From NCBI GenBank assembly GCA_959605275.1, contig CAUHFD010000127.1, positions 1-8,070 of the forward strand: a stretch of 8,070 nt of DNA, read 5' to 3'. Shown here in pieces: positions 1 to 6,293 of this stretch (position 1 is its first letter; the number at the start of each line of letters is the position of its first letter). This DNA comes from an uncultured Eubacteriales bacterium. GTDB taxonomy: Bacteria > Bacillota > Clostridia > Oscillospirales > Ruminococcaceae. Both the position numbers and the translations under genes were made by a program. Under the pieces are notes generated by a model that made no database searches, was not told the origin of the DNA, and was given only the letters and a program-made list of their open reading frames with translations.

Positions 1-3
1 GAA

Positions 4-103
4 AAACGCAGAACAAGGCTTTGCCGCAGTGATTGCGTTTGTCCTTCGAGAGCGTGTCGATTTTTTCGACGCGCTCTTGGGGGCTGTGGTATGCACAGCC
101 TCC
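4..103 (+). other. Three consecutive hairpins upstream of yccF; possible structured RNA leader
   Basis: Three inverted repeats follow one another. The first pairs 4-10 with 34-40, with a small GGC/GCC helix inside at 17-19/23-25. The second pairs 47-60 with 66-79: 14 pairs, two of them G-T wobbles, and a five-T loop. The third pairs 79-88 with 94-103: ten pairs, one wobble, and a five-base loop. None is followed by a T-run, so they are not intrinsic terminators. The frame of the downstream gene is open through this stretch, but the translated sequence resembles no YccF N-terminus I know. It could be a regulatory leader, the end of a non-coding RNA, or the tail of an upstream gene. The structures are seen in the sequence; the function is not known. 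Confidence 0.45.
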
Positions 104-126
104 TGTACGAATATATCGGGTAAAAC

Positions 127-135
127 AGAGGAGGG
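127..135 (+). promoter_or_regulatory. Strong ribosome binding site that decides the yccF start
   Basis: The purine run AGAGGAGGG ends 10 bases before the GTG at 146. The first conserved residues of the YccF repeat begin there, so this site supports GTG 146 over the upstream in-frame GTG at 29. Bases 99-106 (CCTCCTGT) can pair with 125-134 and hide the site. The same bases form the 3' arm of the 79-103 hairpin, so the two pairings exclude each other. Confidence 0.6.
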
Positions 136-145
136 AAAAAGCGCG

Positions 146-505
146 GTGGGATGTTTAGGAAATGCGTTATGGTTTATCTTCGGAGGTGCCGCTATGGGAA
201 TCAGTTGGGCGTTATCCGGTGTAGTATGGTGTCTGACCATAGTCGGAATACCGATCGGCGTGCAATGCTTTAAATTCGCGGGCTTGGCATTTTTCCCGTT
301 TGGAAAAGAGATCGTATACGGCGGGGGTGCCGGCTCTATGCTATGTAATATTTTATGGCTGATATTCAGCGGTATTTTTTTGGCGTTGGAGGCAGCAATA
401 CTTGGTTGTTTGTTCTGTGTTACCATTATCGGTATTCCATTTGGAAAGCAATGCTTTAAAATCGCCAAGCTGTCTCTGATGCCGTTCGGAGCAACAGTAA
501 GGTAG
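146..505 (+). CDS. YccF domain-containing small membrane protein
   Basis: This is an inner-membrane protein of the YccF (DUF307) family, whose biochemical role is not established. With the GTG start it has 119 residues in two tandem copies of the family repeat. Copy 1 (about 3-53) runs from LGNALWFIFGG to TIVGIPIGVQCFK and PFG. Copy 2 (about 66-115) runs from LCNILWLIFSG to TIIGIPFGKQCFK and PFG. Both are strongly hydrophobic and probably give two to four membrane segments. The frame is open further upstream (GTG 29, 158 residues), but those residues are not family-like and the good ribosome binding site lies just before 146. No terminator follows the stop, so some transcription may continue into the epimerase-like gene 85 bases downstream. 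The family call is firm; the start is an inference. Confidence 0.85.
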   Translation: MGCLGNALWFIFGGAAMGISWALSGVVWCLTIVGIPIGVQCFKFAGLAFFPFGKEIVYGGGAGSMLCNILWLIFSGIFLALEAAILGCLFCVTIIGIPFGKQCFKIAKLSLMPFGATVR

Positions 506-524
506 CATGGATTAAAAAATTCTG

Positions 525-553
525 TTGCACAAATAGCCGGAATGTGATAATAT
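525..553 (+). promoter_or_regulatory. Sigma-A-type promoter with extended -10 for the DUF4432 gene
   Basis: The -35 box TTGCAC (525-530) is separated by exactly 17 bases from the -10 box TAATAT (548-553). A TG at 545-546 stands one base before the -10 box, giving an extended -10 element. Transcription would start near 560, leaving about 30 bases of leader. The -35 box overlaps the right arm (522-528) of an inverted repeat whose left arm is at 491-497, inside the end of yccF. Confidence 0.65.
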
Positions 554-589
554 GATTAATAAAGTACAGAAGTTCATATATCAAGAAAG

Positions 590-1576
590 ATGGTGCAAAA
601 AATGAATCATTGGTATTTGGGTCATCAATCTCAGCTTTTCGGTGTTGAGGAACATCGCTTGGTTGGGGGAAAAGGCGATGGCATGCGGCTTTTTGAGGTT
701 AAAAACGGAAAGGGTATGGAACTGACTATTTCAGCCGATCGTTGCGCCGATATTGCACGACTGAGCTATAAAGGAGATAATATGGGGTATTTTTCTCCTG
801 CGGGCTACGTTGCGCCGGCATATTATGATGATAAAGGAACAGGATTTTTAAAATCCTTTACCGCCGGATTTTTAACGACCTGCGGTTTGACGGCGGTTGG
901 ATCGCCCTGTGAGGATAACGGGGAAGTATTGCCGCTGCACGGTACGGTAAGCAATTGCCCGGCAGAGAGCATTTATGCTGTGACAACGGATAAAGAAATT
1001 CGGATTCATGCGGTTATGAATCAATCAGGTATCTTTGCAGATAAATTGATGCTGTATCGTGATATTATTTGTTCACTGGAAGAAAATAGTTTTGAAATTG
1101 TGGATACTGTTAAGAATGTCGGAGATAAAGAAACTCCGGTTATGCTTTTGTATCATATGAATATGGGGTATCCTCTGTTGGATGAAAATGCAAAATTGAC
1201 CATTCCGTCTGATTCGGTAATGCCGCGGGATGCGCGGGCAGCTGAGGATTTAGACACTTGGAGCAAAGTGCTGACGCCGCAGCCTGGATTTGTGGAACAG
1301 TGCTATTATCATCAATTCAACACAGAGCAGGGAACAGCACAGATTTATAATCCTAAGATCGCGAAAGGCTTGCGAATCACTTTCCCCACTAATGAGCTCA
1401 AGAGTTTTACCCAGTGGAAGATGATGGGAGTACATGACTATGTAATGGGGCTTGAGCCCGGAAACTGCAACCCGGACGGCAGAAATATTGTCCGTGAACA
1501 AGGTAAGCTGGAAACGTTGCAGCCTGATGAAGAAAAAACATTCCATGTAAAAGTAACGATGCTGGATCACGAATAA
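590..1576 (+). CDS. DUF4432-family aldose 1-epimerase-like protein
   Basis: This is a 328-residue cytoplasmic protein of the galactose-mutarotase superfamily, DUF4432 branch. These proteins are expected to bind a sugar or sugar derivative and possibly interconvert anomers; the substrate here is unknown. Family stretches visible include GGKGDGMRLFEV (26-37), GYVAPAYYDDKGTGF (72-86), GFLTTCGL (93-100), LHGTVSN (116-122), LYHMNMGYPLLDE (187-199) and GLEPGNCNPDGRN (287-299). His117, His189 and Glu289 lie where the mutarotase fold puts its catalytic histidines and acid, so the site looks intact. Two starts are possible: ATG 590 with a weak AAGAAAG almost touching it, or ATG 602 (Met5), which gives the family-like N-terminus MNHWYLG. 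The gene has its own promoter and ends at a strong terminator, so it is probably expressed alone. Sugar relatedness to the sensor operon further right is only suggestive. Confidence 0.85.
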   Translation: MVQKMNHWYLGHQSQLFGVEEHRLVGGKGDGMRLFEVKNGKGMELTISADRCADIARLSYKGDNMGYFSPAGYVAPAYYDDKGTGFLKSFTAGFLTTCGLTAVGSPCEDNGEVLPLHGTVSNCPAESIYAVTTDKEIRIHAVMNQSGIFADKLMLYRDIICSLEENSFEIVDTVKNVGDKETPVMLLYHMNMGYPLLDENAKLTIPSDSVMPRDARAAEDLDTWSKVLTPQPGFVEQCYYHQFNTEQGTAQIYNPKIAKGLRITFPTNELKSFTQWKMMGVHDYVMGLEPGNCNPDGRNIVREQGKLETLQPDEEKTFHVKVTMLDHE

Positions 1577-1577
1577 T

Positions 1578-1613
1578 AAAAAAACATCCGAAAATTTTTT
1601 CGGATGTTTTTTA
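1578..1613. terminator. Bidirectional intrinsic terminator between convergent genes
   Basis: AAAACATCCG (1581-1590) and CGGATGTTTT (1601-1610) form a perfect ten-pair stem that extends with flanking A-T pairs. The T-run at 1607-1612 serves the plus-strand epimerase-like gene. The A-run at 1578-1584 becomes a U-run for the minus-strand rny transcript. It lies between the stop codons of the two convergent genes. Confidence 0.9.
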
Positions 1614-1633
1614 TTATAGAAATAGCTAAGTTC

Positions 1634-3199
1634 TTATTTGGCAAATTCGATCGCGCGACTTTCCCGAATCAGATGCACTTTGATTTGTCCGGGATAATCC
1701 AGCTCGTCCTCAATTTTCTTGACGATTTCACGGGCAACCAGAACCATCTTTTCGTCTTTCACAGATTCCGGTTTTACCATAATGCGGATTTCGCGTCCTG
1801 CTTGAATTGCGAAGGATTTATCAACGCCTTCAAAGGAGTTTGCGATCTCTTCTAATTTTTGCAGACGTTTAATGTAGTTTTCAATATTTTCACGTCTTGC
1901 AGCCGGTCTGGCAGCAGAAATTGCATCTGCGGCTTGTACCAAAGCAGCGATAACAGTCTTTATCTCAACGTCGCCATGGTGGGCTTGCACAGCATGGATG
2001 ACTGCCTCACTTTCCTTGTATTTGCGGCAGACATCAACACCGATTTCCACATGAGAACCTTCAATTTCGTGATTTAAAGCTTTACCGATATCATGCAATA
2101 AGCCGGCTCGTCTTGCTAAGTTAGCATCGACACCGAGTTCAGATGCCATCATGCCGGCAAGGTGTGCTACTTCAATAGAATGGTTTAATACGTTCTGACC
2201 GTAGCTGGTACGGTAACGGAGTCTTCCGAGCAGTTTTACTAATTCATGATGTACACCGTGTACATTAGTTTCCAGAATTGCGCGTTCGCCCTCAGCGCGG
2301 ATTTTTTGTTCTACTTCTTTGCGGGATTTTTCTACCATTTCTTCGATGCGGGCAGGATGGATTCTGCCATCGGTAATCAACTTTTCAAGGGAAAGCCTTG
2401 CAACTTCACGTCTGACCGGATCAAAGCAGGACAAGGTAATTGCTTCGGGAGTATCGTCAATAATCAAATCAACGCCGGTTGCTGTTTCCAGAGCCCGAAT
2501 GTTTCTGCCCTCTCTACCGATAATGCGTCCTTTCATCTCATCATTCGGAAGAGGAACAACAGATACTGTTGCTTCCGAAACATGGTCGGCAGCGCATCTG
2601 CTGATCGCAAGGGAGATATATTCTCTTGCTTTTTCATCAACCTCATCTTTTAATTGCTGCTCATAATTTGCGATTTTAAGAGCCTTTTCATGAACTAAGT
2701 CATCATCCAAACTATCCAGTAGCTGTTGTTTTGCCTGCTCGGCAGTCAGCCCGGATATGCGTTCTAACTGATCGATTTGATTTTTCTTAATGATATCTGC
2801 TTCCTGTAATTTTTCTTCAGCAAGCTTTAGTTTGCTTTGCAGTTGTTCTTCCTTTTTCTCCAGATTGTCCAGCTTTTTATCCATGCTTTCTTCTTTTTGC
2901 TGGAGTCTGCGTTCTTGTCTTGTTACTTCGCTTCTGCGTTCTTTAATATCTTTATCGGCCTCCAGACGCAATCTGTGCATCTCGTCCTTTGCTTCAATCA
3001 ATACCTCTTTCTTCTTGGTTTCAGCAGTTCTAACGGCATCGTTTACGATTTTTTTAGCTTCATCCTCAGCACTTCCGATTTCAGCTTCTGCAACTTTTCG
3101 TCTATATGCAACGCCTAATTTAAATGCAATAATACCAAAAATAATTCCCGCTACAACAAAAGAAGCAACACAAAGTAATATTACTGTTGTAGTGTCCAT
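1634..3199 (-). CDS. rny: Ribonuclease Y
   Basis: RNase Y is the membrane-anchored endoribonuclease that starts bulk mRNA decay in many Gram-positive bacteria. The 521 residues match the usual length of about 520. An N-terminal membrane helix (about 5-28) is followed by a long charged coiled coil (about 35-190). The KH RNA-binding domain shows GRIIGREGRNIR (224-235) with its GxxG loop. The HD phosphohydrolase domain has His340, the GLLHDIGKA motif (His369-Asp370) and a later metal-ligand region HHGD (407-410). The tail with IRESRAIEFAK (511-521) is typical. The start ATG 3199 follows an AAAGGAGGAA site (3220-3211) with a rather long spacer of 13 bases. It is transcribed from its own near-consensus promoter and ends at the shared terminator. 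No frameshift or missing catalytic residue is seen. Confidence 0.97.
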   Translation of the reverse strand: MDTTTVILLCVASFVVAGIIFGIIAFKLGVAYRRKVAEAEIGSAEDEAKKIVNDAVRTAETKKKEVLIEAKDEMHRLRLEADKDIKERRSEVTRQERRLQQKEESMDKKLDNLEKKEEQLQSKLKLAEEKLQEADIIKKNQIDQLERISGLTAEQAKQQLLDSLDDDLVHEKALKIANYEQQLKDEVDEKAREYISLAISRCAADHVSEATVSVVPLPNDEMKGRIIGREGRNIRALETATGVDLIIDDTPEAITLSCFDPVRREVARLSLEKLITDGRIHPARIEEMVEKSRKEVEQKIRAEGERAILETNVHGVHHELVKLLGRLRYRTSYGQNVLNHSIEVAHLAGMMASELGVDANLARRAGLLHDIGKALNHEIEGSHVEIGVDVCRKYKESEAVIHAVQAHHGDVEIKTVIAALVQAADAISAARPAARRENIENYIKRLQKLEEIANSFEGVDKSFAIQAGREIRIMVKPESVKDEKMVLVAREIVKKIEDELDYPGQIKVHLIRESRAIEFAK

Positions 3200-3255
3200 T
3201 GGTACGACTATTCCTCCTTTTTGTTTTTTATTATAATTTGTTTTTAAAAGATCAA

Positions 3256-3273
3256 AATGTGCAAATACACATT
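3256..3273 (-). promoter_or_regulatory. Dyad at the predicted rny transcription start
   Basis: The plus strand reads AATGTG (3256-3261), six bases, then CACATT (3268-3273), a perfect six-pair inverted repeat. The predicted rny transcript would begin close to 3273, so the RNA would start with this small hairpin, or the DNA dyad could be an operator at +1. The rest of the leader (3200-3255) is AT-rich and holds only the ribosome binding site. Confidence 0.35.
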
Positions 3274-3279
3274 ATATAT

Positions 3280-3308
3280 ATTTTATAACTATCTGACTCA
3301 GATGTCAA
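3280..3308 (-). promoter_or_regulatory. Sigma-A promoter of rny
   Basis: On the minus strand the -35 box is a perfect TTGACA (3308-3303). A 17-base spacer follows, then the -10 box TAAAAT (3285-3280). The spacer contains the perfect 5-1-5 palindrome TCTGAGTCAGA (3302-3292). The start would be near 3273, giving a leader of about 75 bases. Nothing coding is seen in the 165 bases between rny and the next gene. Confidence 0.8.
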
Positions 3309-3364
3309 GAAAATTATACGGTTGTTTACAAATTTACTCATTTCTCGATGTAATCGGGATTCGG

Positions 3365-4369
3365 TTACGATCTGCCGGTTTCAATATTTGTAAATGGGAA
3401 AATCAACTTTTGATTTTCCCTGTTATACATGTTTAGTTTCGTAATCAATACAGAACCAGTATCATGTGAAGCAGGCAGACGGATTCCTTTTACCGCCTGT
3501 ACAGCAGAATTAACCGCGGCATATCCCATATTAAACGGTTTTTGTACAACGGTAGCTTTAATCACACCCTCTTCAATTAAAGCAACTTCGCGCAAAGAGC
3601 TATCAAAACCGACAATGCACACTTTATCAGTTAACCCCATTTTTTTAACAGCGAGAGCTGCTCCCATGGCGGATACTTCGTTGACACCGATAATTCCCTT
3701 GATGTCAGGATGCTCTTTCAGCATTTTTTCTGTTTCGGATATTGCCAAAGCTTCCTGACTGTTACAATAACGAATGTCGGCCAGCACAAGACCGTTATTG
3801 TTTAATGCTGTTTTGACTCCGTTTGTACGGTCTATGGCAGTGGAAGCTCCAGGTGTTTGTCCAATCACGCCGATTTTTGCGCCGGAAGAAAGATATTCAG
3901 CCAGTTTGTTTCCGGCTTTTTCTCCGGCAATAATATTATCGGTAGCGATGAGAGGCGGACAGTTTTCCATGTTCAAATAGCAGTCTGCTAGAATGACTTT
4001 AATTTTCTTGTTCATTGCTTTTTGGGTAACCGGCACCAACTGATCAATATCGGTGGGCACCAGAATGATTGCATCCGGTTTGGATTCAATCGCTTCCTCC
4101 ATCAATTTAATTTGACCATCGATATCTGTTTCTCCGCCGGCTTGCTGAATTTTTAAGGTAATGCCATCAAATTCATCTTGAGCTGCGTACAGCCCTTCAC
4201 GGAAACTTTTCCAGAAGTCAATACTGTAATCGCTTTCTTTTCCGATAAAGATAATGGTAGGATTATATTTTTTATAAGTTGAAATAACGACCAGAGTCGA
4301 CATCAAAACAACGCCGACTAAAGTAAAAAACGCAATAAACTTTCGGTATGTTCTCTTGTTCTTAATCAT
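3365..4369 (-). CDS. Membrane-anchored periplasmic-binding-protein-like sugar receptor (type I fold)
   Basis: The 334 residues belong to the RbsB/LacI-like sugar-binding family (Peripla_BP_4). A single membrane segment (about 12-30) precedes the domain. There is no lipobox cysteine and no clear cleavage site, so the protein is probably anchored by an uncleaved helix with the domain outside the cell. By comparison with ribose-binding protein, pocket positions are kept: Asp129 (ILAD), Arg181 (AIDR), Asn230 (IGVNE), Phe255-Asp256 (VGFDSS) and Gln276 (VVQKPF). A ligand is therefore likely bound; which sugar cannot be told. It is the third gene after the regulator and kinase, 68 bases behind the kinase stop, with a GGGGG site (4374-4378) five bases before its ATG. 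No permease or ATPase accompanies it, so a sensing rather than transport role is inferred, as for XylFII of Clostridium beijerinckii. Confidence 0.88.
   Translation of the reverse strand: MIKNKRTYRKFIAFFTLVGVVLMSTLVVISTYKKYNPTIIFIGKESDYSIDFWKSFREGLYAAQDEFDGITLKIQQAGGETDIDGQIKLMEEAIESKPDAIILVPTDIDQLVPVTQKAMNKKIKVILADCYLNMENCPPLIATDNIIAGEKAGNKLAEYLSSGAKIGVIGQTPGASTAIDRTNGVKTALNNNGLVLADIRYCNSQEALAISETEKMLKEHPDIKGIIGVNEVSAMGAALAVKKMGLTDKVCIVGFDSSLREVALIEEGVIKATVVQKPFNMGYAAVNSAVQAVKGIRLPASHDTGSVLITKLNMYNRENQKLIFPFTNIETGRS
3396..3420 (-). repeat. Perfect 11-bp hairpin inside the 3' end of the sugar-receptor gene
   Basis: GGGAAAATCAA (3396-3406) and TTGATTTTCCC (3410-3420) are exact reverse complements around a three-base loop. 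The hairpin lies in the last 20 or so codons of the receptor gene, over the family-conserved ENQKLIFPF segment. No U-run follows it on the minus strand, so it is not a standard terminator. It may help stabilise the mRNA 3' end, or be chance reinforced by codon choice. Confidence 0.6.
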
Positions 4370-4437
4370 AAGTCCCCCACCAGACGGATTTTATCAGTTT
4401 TAATGGTTGTCTGTTGAATCAATCAATACAGGGAGCA

Positions 4438-6270
4438 TTAAACGACTTTGGGAATGACAATATGCACCGTTGTTCCTTCTCCGTACCGGCTGAAGAATTT
4501 AAGCCCATACTGCTCTCCGAAATAAAGTTTGATTCGTTCATTCACGTTGTTTACACCGATTCCGCTGCCACGGCTGACGGTGTTTTTCTTGGATGAAAAA
4601 ATATTTTTGAGTTGTTCTTCGGTCATTCCTTCACCGTGGTCGGTAACAGTGAATACAATGGTATCTTCGGTTTCAAAGGCGCCGATTTCAATTAAGCCGT
4701 TGGTTGTTTTGCTTTTGACTCCGTGAAGGATCGCATTTTCCACTAACGGCTGTAACACGACCTTTAATATCTTATATTTTTTGATGTTGTCATCTACATC
4801 GATGCGGTAAGTAAGCTTATCCTGATAGCGCATTTTTTGAATGGTCAGGTAGCTGGTGATATTATCGATTTCTACTTGAATCGGGATGATTTCATCCCCT
4901 TTGCTGATGCTTGTACGGAACAAATTTGCCAGTGCGGAGGTCATCTCCACGACCTCATCGGTGTTTCCGGATTCCGCCATCCAGATGATAGAGTCAAGGG
5001 TGTTGTATAAAAAATGCGGATTGATTTGTGCCTGCAATGCTTTGAGCTCACTTTTTCGTTTTTGTTCCTGTTCCGCTACGGTCTGATGCATCAACTGGTC
5101 AATCTTTTGGATCATCGTGTTATAGCTTTTCCCCAGATCGGCAATTTCGTCTTTCCCGGTTATGGTAACAGGCGCCTGGAAGTTTCCTTCTTCTACCTGT
5201 TTCATCTGTTCCTGAAGTTTCCGAATGGGTTTGGTCAGTTGACCGGAAAGCAATTCGGATAAGAATGCCGCAAGGATGACAAAAATAATACCAATGCCGA
5301 AGAAAGAGATGAACATTCCCAACTGATTGGGGAACAGTTCATTTGCATAAGTGGCTCCCGCCAATGTCCATCCGGAGGTTTGCATTTTATAAATCGTATA
5401 AATGCGTTTGTCCGATCCTCTGCCAAGTGTCAGGTGGTTTTCTTTGGCGTTTTGAATCTGTTCGACTTCTTCCCAACGTTCGGGAATACTGTATAAAAGC
5501 TGTTGATAGGGATGATATACCAGATCCGTACGAGTATATACCTGATTGTCATTGTTGGTTTCGGGCTTGGTGTCAATGAGAAAAACATATCCGTTTTTGC
5601 CCAGAGTGACACTTCTGCAAAGTTTTTCTATCGTTTCATAATTCAGATCAATCAACAGCACGCCAAGTGCCTTCCCGGTCGTTTTATCAATGATTTGACG
5701 GCTTAAGGATACCACCCATCGGTATTCGCCGGCAAAGATATTTTGCACGTGCGAAGTCGTGTAAGCGACATCACCTTTGGCAGCTATTGCGTTTTTATAC
5801 CAATCCGTAGCATAATAATTTGCATGAAGATTCAGCTGCGGAGCATTAGTACTTGCCGATGGATTTTCTGTTTCTCGTGTCATCAAAATTTTGTTATTGT
5901 CTCCGAAAATAATAATGCTGTAAATATCAGAACGGGTTTGCAGCATGCTGTCAAAGTATTCTGTAATATCTGCCTCTAGCTGTTTTTTCGTTTCCGAATT
6001 CTGAGCGGTATCGGTGCGTAAATAATCCAATATATCATTATTGGCGACAGCGATGTTGGAGACACTTTCCATATAACCAAGATAATACTCAATATTGTCG
6101 CCGAGCCGTTTCATAATGGTATCATTATATTCGCTGGCATTGCGCTTAATAGATTCCGCCGCAATGTAATAAGAGGATATCGAGATCAGAAACAACGCAA
6201 GAAGAATAATAGCCATAAATGACAGCATCATCTTGTTTTTTATTTTATAAATACGGTTCATCAGCTTCAT
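4438..6270 (-). CDS. YesM-type sensor histidine kinase with extracellular Cache-like domain
   Basis: This is a 610-residue membrane kinase of the LytS/YesM type. Order of parts: first membrane helix (about 14-37), an extracellular dCache-like domain (about 38-315), second helix (about 317-340), HAMP (about 338-392) and a short coiled coil. Next come the His_kinase domain with the phosphorylated His419 in QINPHFLYNTLD, and an HATPase domain with Asn512 (LVENAILHG), DHGEGM (544-549) and GSGIGVNNVNERI (568-580). All catalytic boxes are present. The Cache region keeps WY (157-158), YRWVVSLSR (183-191) and GVLLIDLNYE (203-212). It follows the regulator by 23 bases and has AGGA six bases before ATG 6270; ATG 6261 (Met4) is a weaker alternative. 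It should phosphorylate the upstream regulator. Its input may come from the downstream receptor, from its own Cache domain, or from both. Confidence 0.93.
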   Translation of the reverse strand: MKLMNRIYKIKNKMMLSFMAIILLALFLISISSYYIAAESIKRNASEYNDTIMKRLGDNIEYYLGYMESVSNIAVANNDILDYLRTDTAQNSETKKQLEADITEYFDSMLQTRSDIYSIIIFGDNNKILMTRETENPSASTNAPQLNLHANYYATDWYKNAIAAKGDVAYTTSHVQNIFAGEYRWVVSLSRQIIDKTTGKALGVLLIDLNYETIEKLCRSVTLGKNGYVFLIDTKPETNNDNQVYTRTDLVYHPYQQLLYSIPERWEEVEQIQNAKENHLTLGRGSDKRIYTIYKMQTSGWTLAGATYANELFPNQLGMFISFFGIGIIFVILAAFLSELLSGQLTKPIRKLQEQMKQVEEGNFQAPVTITGKDEIADLGKSYNTMIQKIDQLMHQTVAEQEQKRKSELKALQAQINPHFLYNTLDSIIWMAESGNTDEVVEMTSALANLFRTSISKGDEIIPIQVEIDNITSYLTIQKMRYQDKLTYRIDVDDNIKKYKILKVVLQPLVENAILHGVKSKTTNGLIEIGAFETEDTIVFTVTDHGEGMTEEQLKNIFSSKKNTVSRGSGIGVNNVNERIKLYFGEQYGLKFFSRYGEGTTVHIVIPKVV

Positions 6271-6293
6271 AGATAGTCCTGCCCTTTAAAGCA

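Noticed and set aside
29..145. A longer YccF protein beginning at GTG 29
   Set aside because: The added residues do not resemble the family N-terminus, the region is dominated by hairpins, and a strong ribosome binding site sits just before GTG 146. It remains possible but less likely.
1250..1570. Minus-strand 106-codon frame inside the DUF4432 gene
   Set aside because: It is a shadow of a conserved gene, with no homology signal that I recognise.
2246..2653. Plus-strand open frames antisense to rny, the longest being 135 and 148 codons
   Set aside because: They lie fully inside the well-conserved RNase Y coding sequence, have low-complexity Ser/Phe-rich products typical of antisense coiled-coil DNA, and lack convincing start signals.
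4370..4437. Separate promoter for the receptor gene in the 68-base gap after the kinase
   Set aside because: TTGATT and TAAAAT-like hexamers occur, but the spacing is about 23 bases and no other pair fits. Co-transcription is simpler.
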